Of a DNA stretch of 64,000 nt, positions 13,201 to 25,200 are shown in pieces. Both the position numbers and the translations under genes were made by a program. The stretch's first letter is position 1; each line of letters opens with the position of its first letter. The stretch lies in the NCBI GenBank assembly GCA_946406115.1, contig OX291543.1, positions 1,366,501 through 1,430,500 on the forward strand. Direction: 5' to 3'. A model generated the notes under the pieces. That model was not told the DNA's origin. It searched no databases and saw nothing but the letters and a program-made list of their open reading frames with translations. This DNA is from Apoda limacodes. Its lineage: Eukaryota; Arthropoda; Insecta; Lepidoptera; Limacodidae.

Positions 13201-16200
13201 TATGCGCAAAGAGGTACTGCTCACAGAAAAATTAAGCAAAATTGTACATTTCATGACTGACCTTGCACTATTCAGAGTGTAATAAAACTAATAAACACAT
13301 ATAACACAAAAAGAAAACTTTATATTTGACTGACGCCCTGTCTATAGAAATGAAGCAGCGCCTCTAGCGACAGATTTTTGGTGTCAGTTTTTCTCATAGG
13401 AGTAATATCGCAAACACAAATGCGATATTACTATCGGCACAACAGCTGACGTCAATGTTCTGTTTCTGCTAAAGCAAATGGGGCTTTTCAGTTACTATTG
13501 ATCTGATATATAATATGGTTAATTAAATATACTTTACCTTCTTCTACAAACGGTTTCAATCTCTTGAGGAGTTCTCCTGCGAGGATAACCACAGAAGTAG
13601 TGCCGTCACCAACCTTTAAATTAAATACTTTGTAACAAACATCAACATTATATTTTGTAACAAACATCAACATTATATTTTGTAACAACCATCAACATTA
13701 TATTTTGTAACAAACATCAACATTATATTTTGTAACAAACATCAACATTATATTTTGTAACAAACATCAACATTATATTTTTTATTTTGATAGATCGTGT
13801 CAGTATTTTCTTAAATGCATTTTTTCTCTATTTTATTTTATTAATTTAGGGGGATCCGTAATTTTACTCACTACATTACACAAAAACGAAATTTCTAATA
13901 TAATACAAAAAAAATCTTTTTCCGGCAATAGGCTTTGATCACTGTCAGAGGTCTAGATGACAGTTTTAAAAGAATGGTTTGCACATTGCCTCTAAAACTT
14001 CTCAACTATACCTATAATAGTCCGCTCAAATTAGACCAAATAATAAGAGTAAAGCTACCTAAATACCCACCAAGCTAAAAATCAGTAAGATTGTTTCAAA
14101 TATAATTAAAAATAGAATTTGACAGTTCCCTATCTTTCCCCTGTATGGAAAAAAAATAATTCAAGGTCAAAGGTGAAAAAAATGAGTTTTTCGCGATTTT
14201 CACCAAAAGGATAAGTTTTATCATAAAAATACTTTACACAAAAATTGTAGATCATAAAATTATCTAAAAAAATGTTACAATACTTTTTTTTCAACGAGCT
14301 ACCGTTTTTGAGATATAACGATTCAAATCATTCATCATCTCTATAGTTGTAATATCATCATCATCATCATATCAGCCCATTGACGTCCACTGCTGGACAT
14401 AGGCCTCATCTAACTTTCCCCACAGTGCGACTCTGTGCCGCCTGTAACCAACGGGGCCGTCCAACGCTGCGCTTTCCGGTTCGTGGTCGCTACTCGAGAA
14501 CCTTCTTCCCCCATCGGTTCTTCGAGCTATGTGTCCTGCCCATTGCCACTTCAGCTTTGCGATTCGGCGACTTTAGTTCTACAACGAAAGGGAAACTCCG
14601 ACCATAGCTCTGTCTATCGCCCGCTGAGCGATCTTGAGCTTTCGTATACGGCCCATAGTTAGCGGCCACGTCTCAGTGCCGTAAGTCATCACTGGCAACA
14701 CACACTGGTTGAAGACTTAAGTCTTCACAAGCTCTGGGGTATTAAGGACTAGAAAATAGTACGCAGTTTTCCAAACGCTGCCCAACCGAGTTGGATTCGG
14801 CGATTAACCTCTTTCTCGAAATTGGACTTACCTATTCGAACAGTTTGTCCTAGGTATACGTATTCGTCAACAACTTCGAGTGTAGAGTTCCCAACAGTTA
14901 TTGGAGTGGGTGCTACATGGCCATTCGACATGATTTTCGTCTTGTCCATGTTCATCTTGAGCCCCACTCGTTGGGAAGCTCTACTGAGGCTTTCGAGCAT
15001 TGTGCTAAGGTCCTCCATCGATTCTGCCATGACCACAATATCGTCGGCAAACCGAAGGTGGGTAATGTACTCACCATTAACATTGATGCCGAAACCGTCC
15101 CAGTCCAGAAGCTTAAAGACATCTTCCAACGCATTTGTGAACAGTTTTGGAGATATGACATCTCCCTGTCTCACACCTCTCTGCAGTCGGATCGGTTTCG
15201 AGTTCTGATACTGGAGACGGACTGACATGGTGGCGTTATCGTACAAGTTTTTTAAGCACCTCGATATACCGATGATCAATACGGCATCTCTGTAGAGCCT
15301 GTAGCACTGCCCATGTTTCCACCGAATCGAAGGCTTTCTCAGCAGCCGCAGCGTATGTATGTGGTCTACGGTACTATAGCCTCTTCGGAAACCGGCTTGT
15401 TCGGGAGGCTGGAAGTCGTCGAACTTGCGAGCGAGACGGTTCGTAATTACACTTGAAAACAGCTTATAAACATGGCTCAGAAGCGTGACGGGTCTATAAT
15501 TCTTAAGGAGCGTATTGTCACCTTTTTTGAAGAAAAGCACCACCAAGCCTCGTGCCATGCTTGTGGCCAAGTACCTTGCGACGAGTTGTCTTATATGTTA
15601 AAATATTCTTCTTTCATATATCAAATATACAAAAGTTATAACTATAAGAATATCAGGTAAAATGAAACCCAGTTCCTTAATTTAAACCACGTTAAAAAAA
15701 GCGCGCTAAGTACACTACATATCTATATTTCGCAGGCAAATCGTATAATCCGCCGTTTCAAAATATGCCTAGGCAGATCGTAAAGTATGGAATAGAAATT
15801 ATCATATAACTGAACAGATTATTATATGAAGCCTGGCTGGAACGTCTGGCATCTACGTTTACAAAAGAGAAACTGAACCTAACCTAACATACATGACTTG
15901 CGTCATTGTTAGGTTACAGTGCGATTTCTGTTCCTTTCATTTCCATACTTTACGATTTGCCTAGGCATAGTGTGAAACAGCGGATTATACGATTTGCCTG
16001 CGACATATAGACAAGGAAAACCAAGTGACCTCTGACAAAAAGCTAGTTGGCTGGTAGAGAATTGTGTGAACTGGCTAACCTCGGCATCCTGCGACTTGGC
16101 TATGTCGACCAACGTCTTGGCGGCGGGGTGTACTATGTCCAATAACTGAAAAATGGAAATCAAATATTTCAAAATTACAAAGTATAGTTAGTTTTTTGAA

Positions 16201-19200
16201 AAGCCTTATTTTGGTCCGTAGCTATTCTGTGGAGCAGGACTTCCCAACCAGTGCACGCACCCTTAAGGGGGCGTAAAATATCACAAGGGTGGCCCATGTG
16301 AAGTTCAAAAGAGAAATCCATTTAAAAGCCAAGCTAGTGTAATGGAGGAAGTCCAATTTCACCCCCCCTTCTAACTCGTACCTCATGCCTTTAGCTATGC
16401 CTATATTCTTCAGAGGCACTAGAGTGAGAATCGATATCATCTGTTTATTTTTGTTTTGAACTACCTTAAAAACTAAAAAGGTCGTACGTTAACCTGGTTT
16501 AGATAGAGACCAAACACACGTGGCGCTACCGACTTTGTTCTAAATACCATAACTCAATGTATTTGTTATATACTTCTTAAGTAATTTATACAATTTTTTA
16601 TTTATTAACGTTTCTGCCGTTTTTTTAGTCACATGTTTTGACTTTATGCTACAACTGAAATACGATGCACTAGATAACAACCAATTCTAATTATTTAGCC
16701 GAATTTATTATATGCAAACGCAATACGCGCTGAAAAAATTGCATTTTTTTTAACATAATTTCAAAACACATTTTCATCTTTCAGGTGCTATAGTTTTGCC
16801 TCAAAACCGGCGTATTTATGCGATCTAGCCTAGTCCAATAAAATTATGAAATGCAGGTCAGCAATCATGCCTCGGTTCGTAAATTGTAGGCGCAAGGAAA
16901 GGTGAGCTATTTGTAATATTAGTTTGTTGTAAAATGTCTCTAAGTTCCAAACTTGTATGTAATACCGTTTTCAAAATGGAAAAATGGACGGACGGACAGT
17001 GAAGTCTTAGTAATAGAGTTCCGTTAATTACCCATTGGGTACGGAACCGTAAAAACCTTATATTTTTATATCTTATCTCTTTCGCCGTAAAAATCGCTTA
17101 CCTTCGATATGCAGATCTCCAGAAGGTTTTGTGAGCGAGCTTATAATACTTAATAAAAAAATCAGTTTCAATATAAAGTAGGTAAGATTAAATAAGTTAA
17201 ACTCAAAATGCGATTGTAAATTAGCTATTGTGCATTTTGAACTTAGACGTCCATATACATGTATCTGACGCGGTTTTGACAGAAGCTACTAGAACTATAT
17301 TTTTTTTTTTTTTTTTTTTTTATACAACTAAGGTGGCAAACAAGCACACGGTCCGATGGTATGCGGGAAAATACAATAAAATATATTCAAAATTCTCGCC
17401 ATCACACACACCACAGGCCTTGAGTCTTCGCGGCCAGTCAACGATCGCAGCACGCACCATATTCATATCAATTTCTGCCACTGCTTTTCTCAATGATGAC
17501 CTCAGGCTCTCCAAATTTTTATGAGGTTTAGCACAGACTTTCTCCTCTAAAACCTGCCATATTTTATAATTCCTGGATGAAGGTCTGGGCTGGAGGAGGG
17601 CCAATCTTCATGCTTAATTAAGTCGTTATTGTTCAGCTCAAACCACGCCTGGGTGGGTGCCACTCCATCGGGAAAATAAATGTTTAATACTTTAGTATTA
17701 TCGATTTATCGATGTAGTTCTGGATGAACATTCCCAGAGGCATTGCCCTATGCCACCACACGCGTCGCAGGTTGCGGATAGCGAAACGGCTTTCAGATAT
17801 GGTTGCTAGCTGACATGTTCAGCCGCGGAAAATCGGGCGGTCTCAATTGAGGGGCACCGGGGTTGCCTATGGCGAGCGTGATTTCTATAAAATGGTGCTA
17901 AACCCACTGATATTTGGACGACAGTGGCGAGTAGGAGCCGCCACTTAAATCAAAGCTCTGACCCGGGGAGGCTAACTTCAAAAGCCTTGGATGGCTGTTG
18001 GTCTAGGAGAAGGTACTCCGAATAATATAACCAATGTGCTGCCTTGTACATAGGTGTTGACTCACCAAAAGCTAGGCAACGTCCGAAATGCGTGAAAACA
18101 AAATAATCATGGATGCAAGATTAACAAACTACCTCAGGAGGGTACCAGCGGTGCTGGGGAATCCCTCTCTGTCTTCTCTTCAGAGCAAACCTCTGAACAG
18201 AAAACAGGCTGCCCCACGGATTATGAGGGGGCCATAATTTTGCAAAATCATGGCGAAACTGCGGGCGGTTACTTCAGGAAGCAAGAAACTTGTACAACAA
18301 GCATTCCATCCAGGCTTGTTTTTCACCAGAAATAGGACCTCGTCTACAAGCCCGTTACCACCTTTAGACTCAACCCCACGACATCAAAAGGAAAAAACGG
18401 TAGAGCCTCCATCTTGGCAAAGAGTCCCATCAATAAGAAATTCTTATTATAACTAGTGCAAATAACACCTCGATGGAAGCTCATTTAGGATCTTTAACTG
18501 CAACAAGTGCAACTAACTACTCTTTATGGAGAGCCTGTAAAAGTGAGAACAGGCCTACAAATCCTAAGCCTCCCCTCCGATTACAAGGCAATGAGTGGGC
18601 AAGATGCTTTTGGAAAACATCTAGCCAAAGTGTTTATGCCCATTGAAGCTGATCCACAAACTGACATCACCGGCATAGATGATTTACTTAGTCAAGATTT
18701 TCAATTGATTTTCCCATTAAACCTACCACTCCAAAAGAAATTTCCAGAGAAATAAAACTGGAAAGAAAAGAAAGCACCAGGATTCGATTTGATTGACAAG
18801 AAGGTCCTGACAGACTGGTTACTACCCCACCCTTTGGAAAGTATCCCAGGTAATAATGATCCCTAAACCAGGAAAGCCAGTGAATGAAATTACATCATAT
18901 AGACCAATAAGTCTGCTGCCTCTAATCTCAAAATTGATTGAAAAATTGTTACTACGTAAACTTTTGACAGTAATTGCCCAAAACTCAACCATCCCGGACC
19001 ATCAGTTTGGCTTTAGACAACAGCACGGTATAGTTGAACAGATACATAGAGTCTGCAAAACCATAAAAGTTGCATTCGAAAGAAAAGAATATTGCTCGTC
19101 TGCATTTCTTGATGGCCAGCAGGCCTTTGATAGGCTTTGGCACAAGCTTATTATTTAAGGTAAAATCACTTTTACCTTGCCCATATTTTCCTATAATAGA

Positions 19201-22200
19201 GTCGTATCTTAAAGAACGGATATTTCAAATAAAAGAAGATGAATGCACTTCCACATTTCACAACATTCTGGCTGGTATGCCGCAAGGCTCAGTGTTAGGC
19301 CCTGTACTATACACAATATACACGTGCGACCTCCCACAGAATGATGACGTTACTGTCGCAACCTTCGCTGATGACACGGCCATACTTGCACGTAGCAACT
19401 GCCCTATAAAAGCCTCTATGATGTTACAGCGAAATTTGGATGATTCCCTTCAGACCACAGACTACTTAGAGTAACTATAAATTTAAAGATAACAAAAAAA
19501 AAAAGCAGAAAGAACTTCAAAATTTCAACCAAACCACCATATAATGAGACAGAAATAAAACTATTTATAGAATGCTTGGAAGAAAATATCAAAAGTTTCA
19601 AGTTATGCTAAGGATGTCCAAGATTTTTACAATGAACTGGAAAAACTTATTATAAATAGCCAAAAAACAGCAAAGGAAGCAACTCCCATCGTAGGTAAAC
19701 AAAATATACTGAAAAAAAACACAATAAAACTACTAAAGAGGCGAAAAGAGTTACTGTCAACAAAAAAACAAATCTAAAGAGGCAAAGGAAGAACTAAAAC
19801 ACCTATTTAAAATAACACACAAGGCAATCAGACAAGACTACAATACTCATCGTAAGCATAACATCAAGAATAACCTAATAAAGTATAAAAGCGTAAAAAG
19901 AGCACAAAAACAGCTAAGTATGCATAAAGAATAGATTCAAAAATTAAAAAACGGACAAAGCGAAACAAAATCCAGACATGACATTTTGACATTGGCTACA
20001 GACTTTTACAAAGATTTGTACAGAAGACCATCACAGGAACTTTATACATGTGAACTCAATGAAAATGACGATAATGAAGAACTAGAATGCATAACCGAAT
20101 ATGAAATAATGAAACACATGAGTAGACTTAAACACGAGAAGAGTCCTAGACAGGACAACATAAGTAACGAAACCCTAAAACTAGCAGCACCAGTCTTAGT
20201 TACTCATTTGGTACATCTTTTCAACAACATACTACAAACAGGTCAGGTACCTGTCCAATGGTGTAACTCAGATACAATACTACTGTACAAAAAAGGAAAT
20301 TCTCTAATTTTAGGTAATCCATCCATCCCATAAATTTACTATCTAGCCTATACAAACTATTTGCATCAATAATTTCAAGTAGAATCTTACATAATATTGA
20401 TAACCAACAACCAATTGAGCAAGCAGGATTTCGATCAGGGTACTGTACAATTGATCACATACACACAATTGAACAAATAATAGAAAAATATTCAGAATAT
20501 AGCAAACCTCTTTACATAGCCTTTATCAACTACTCAAAAGCTTTTGATAGTATAGCTCACAGCTCTATATGGAAAGCACTCGAGGCCTGTCACATAAATA
20601 AGAGATATATAAACATCCTAAAGAATGTATACTCAAGATGTGTAAGCAGAATAAAACTCGAGACAAAAGGAAACACATTTGAGATAGGTAATTGCGTCAG
20701 ACAAAACTTTTCATGCAGTACTTGAAGGGACATTCAAAAAGCTAAAATGGGAGAATAGAGGAATTGTAATACTGCACCAATGCCTAACCCATCTTAGGTT
20801 CGCAGATGATATTGCAGTCTTTTCAGGAACTGCCTCAGATCTAAAAGAAATGCTAAAAAATTTGTATAAGGAAAGCAAAAAAGTGAACACATGAACCTCG
20901 ACAAAACAAGTGATGACAAATAATACTAAGAATATAATAGAATTAGAAAACAACAATACCATATGGGAATATGTAAACGAATACATCTATCTTGGGAAAC
21001 AGATATCATTAGATGCCAACAGAAAGAATTAAGAAATAGATAGAAGAATAAATTCTTCCTGAAAAAAGTTTTGGGCACAAAAAAAAATTCTAAAAAGTAA
21101 ATATGACCTGCATACTGCCCTGTTCAACATATGGTAGCCAAACATGGACATTCACTGACAAAATAAAAAATAAAATAAGATCATGTCAACATGCGATGGA
21201 TTGAGAAGCATTTTAAAACTAAGGAAAATACACAAAGTCCGAAACGACATCATCAGACAGAAAACAAGAGTGATAGATGCACTAGAGTATGCTTTAAAGC
21301 TTAAATGGACATGGGCAGGACATATTTCTAGGCTCAACGACAACTGGTGGACACTGCAAGCAACTAGATGGCAAGGCTCAAAGGGCAAAAGGAAAAAAGG
21401 CAGACCAAGAAAACATTGGGTAGACAACATTACCACAGTTGCTGGCAGCAAATGGATTCAGACTGGCCAGGATCGGGAAAAGTGGAAAAAATTGGTGGAG
21501 GCTTTTACCCGTAAGGTGTCCACATCAACAACACAGAATTAACAATACTAACAATAGTTTCTTATTTTAAATACAAATAATCTAACAAAACTAACCAATA
21601 TAAGCATGTATGAAAATTATTATTTTTCTAAAATGTTAAAGTGGGATAAATAAAAAGCTTTATTATTATTATTATAAGGGAAATTGCCCGCCTGTCACCT
21701 TGGGTAATAACCAGCTACCCCAAAGTCACTCTGCCAAATACCTGAGAATCCCCGTGGATCGAAGACTCACCTGGAAGAAACATCTACAAACTAAAAGGGA
21801 TGAAATCAACTTGAAATATAGAGAGGCCTCTACTGGCTGCTTGGTAGAAACTCTAAGCTGTCACTTGATAACGAGCTTCTTATCTACAAGACTGTACTAA
21901 AACCAATATGGACATACGGACTACAACTGTGGGGAGCAGCTAGTGACTCCAGCATATGTATAATCCAAAGGACTCAAAATTATATCCTGAAACAAATCTC
22001 TATCCATCCATGATTTATAAGTCTCAGAGCTACATGAAAACCAGTGCCAGTGTTTAAGGACCAACTAGGTAGTTCTAACTTTTTCAACACTGGTATTAAA
22101 GAGATCAAGGTCAAGATTAGTATTTTTATATGTATTACCGTTTTATATGTACCGCATTTCAAGAAAATAAATAAATCATTTACCATTTACAATACATGTT

Positions 22201-25200
22201 TTATGTAGTTATAAACCTTTTAGCCCCCTTAAAGTGTCCCTGTCGTATAAGTTTTATAAAAATATAATTTATGTTAAAAAAAATTTCCTACCGCGAAACA
22301 TAGTCTCACTATAAACATCTTAAATAAGTTAAGTGTCGCTCACTATAAACATCTTAAATAAGTTAAGTTAAGAAGAAAGCTAAACGCAATGAAATCCGGA
22401 ACGAGGAAATTCGCCGAAGAACCAAAGTTAACGACGACGACATAGCTAAAACGTTTCGCAAGCTGAAGTGGCAATGGGCGAATATGTCGCTCGCAGAATT
22501 GATAACTGATGGAAAAATTAGGTTCTCGAAGTGACAATCACGGATAGAAAGACGCAGCGTGGGACGGCCTTCTAACAGGTGGACAGAAGACCTGGTTAGA
22601 GCAGTACAAAGCCAGTGGAAGCAGGCGGCTTAAAACAGGCATTTGTTATAAGCCATTTTGAAAATTTATTCTTATATTTTTCCCTAACGTTTGCAAAATT
22701 TGATATGGCCGAAAAACTTTTTAATATTTTAGGTGATATTTGAACAATAATTGATAATTAAATGAGTAAACTTTTTGTCGTGAAAAATATTTGTTGTAGT
22801 TCAAACCTTAATTAAGTAAAATAAGTGGATTAGCTAATATTATAATATAATTTGACTATTAAAACAGATAGAAAAAATAAAAATCTGACACTCTATTTTT
22901 GGATGTTAATTCAAATTGCTTGGAAAACTAAAAGTAATATTCTCTTGATTTTAATTTCAAAAAATACATATTTTTATATATTTATCTCTATCCATGGTTT
23001 ATAAGAGTCTCAGAGCTACATGAAAACCAGTGACAGTGTTTAAGGACCAACTAGGTAGTTCTAAGTTTTTCAACACTGGTATTAAAGAGATCAAGGTCAA
23101 GATTAGTATTTAATTTATTGAAGTACTCAGTCACCCTGGGTCCTGATTCTCGTGCTGATAGAGATAATCTCGAATTCAAGATATGCATAATTAATTCATT
23201 CATGGCTTGTTAGTCGCGGTAACTGTTTTAATCGATAGATCGACTAGTTGGAACTAGATATGTCAAAAAAACATAACAGATATCTTTGCAAATAGTTTTC
23301 CGTTTTCTAACAATCTCTCTTTAGGTATATGTCATGCGCTAGTAGTTTGGGACGGGGATCAACAACTTATACCAAAATAAAAATACCAACATACCTTCAT
23401 AATAGTTGCACCATCATTGGAGATCACTGCTTTTCCATTGTGATCAACAATTAACTTATCCATACCACGAGGGCCTAGCGTCGTACGGACCTCAAACAAA
23501 GATACATAAATAAATATATAGTCTAAAATTTTATTCTGTTTCTAAGAACTAAAAGCAAAAGTAAAAAATCATTCTATTTTATTCCTACGCTCTTCCCATC
23601 TTTAAGATCTATAGACAGCAATGATTGACAAATATTGATTCCTTTATACTCTGTGAAAATGGGTTTTTTCAATACTTTAATTTTGTTGGAAATATTGTAT
23701 TTCAAGGATAAGTTGAATTGATTATTGTTATATATTTTTTATGTGTCTGTTTTTCGCCGCAAATGAATTTTCGGTGGATAATATTTAGTGATTGTGACAG
23801 AATCTTGTAATTCAGCTGAGATGTGGTTTTGTTAACATGTAGACAGGTAAGAAAAACTAAGGTTTAATTATTTTTTTCATTGTGTTTGTAATTGTTAGCG
23901 CAAGGAGAAAAAAGGGTCTAGTGCAAGTCAGACTCGAGCACTAAGGGTAAACAGATTGTAATGATACTTAAGTAACGTAGTTTGAACACGCCACCCCAGG
24001 TAAGGTTTCTAAGAAAGAAATATTGTGGTGTGGTAGTGACTTCAATTGTTTTAAAAAAGAAAAACAACATTCATGGTGTCAGCTAGTTTGAAATATTTCT
24101 TTTATGATAAGGACGAGGGGCGCCCTGTCCATGAGGCACCTATTTGTTTGTTTACATTTCAGAACTATATGTGAAGGTTTGCTTTGTCATAGATATTATT
24201 AAATTTTTTATTTAATGGTTATGGTAACAGTGATAATTTGTTTTTTTAAGTAGGTATATAGAACTATAAAACATATATATATATATAATACTATAAATAT
24301 AAAAAAAAAATTACCCAATAACCATTCATTCATACAAGTTGACATTAAGAGCATGTTAACTTGTTGGTGCATTTAACAAGTTGACCAATGCAAATTACCG
24401 TTAACTTCCCATCTCTATTACCTACTGAGCCACAGACATGAATATGAAGTATGAATTAATACATAACTATTAAAAAAAAAAAATATCTTGCACGCCCATT
24501 ATCTCAAAACTGAGTGGAATGGAGTAGGACAATACCAATATTTGGGCAAGGGTGTGCAGCTCAATGGCTCTATTAGTGTTAGTGATTAAATGGCTCTCAA
24601 TATTAATGGTTTGATCCCCGCACTCAATATTTATGTAATTTGTATGTACCTAAAACAATTATTTACTTTCAGTTATCTTGTATGTTGTAAAGGGCTACGT
24701 TCAGTTTCAACGCCGTGTGATCACCCAAAGATAAACTTGCTGTTCAACAACTCGGAGTGACTCACACTGCGAATGCACCATTTCGTTCAATAGGTCGTCG
24801 GGTGATCGCACTAATCACAACGTGAAATAGGTTGGTGAAAGTTGCACTTTGACAGCTAAGGAGAATTAATTTTTAGATTCAATGCTAAAGCGACTATTAG
24901 TGATAAAAAGTTCTTTTTGTTTACTGACCAATGAAATAAGATGATAGGAGGAGACAATAATTGATAAATAGAATCTTTTTAGAACCTTACTTTGCATTGA
25001 CTGTTTTGCAACCTCGCGGTAATTTTTAAACCCCTGCTATTGTCAAAGCCGTTCAGTTTCAAACCTTTTCCACCGACTTTTTTGTTTTTTTAGCCCAAAA
25101 ATTACTTGCAGTTTAGTTTACCAGCTTGTATAGTCCTAGTACATATAGTCGAGCTCAAAATAGTGTTGTTGACTTACAGCATCGACGACGAGTTGACAAG

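Noticed and set aside
13632..13782. CRISPR-like array
   Set aside because: Repeats are contiguous without unique spacers, and the setting is a eukaryotic intron; it is a minisatellite.
15872..15888. Telomeric repeat tract (CCTAACCTAAC)
   Set aside because: It is only two to three units, inside a MITE, and the insect telomere unit is TTAGG.
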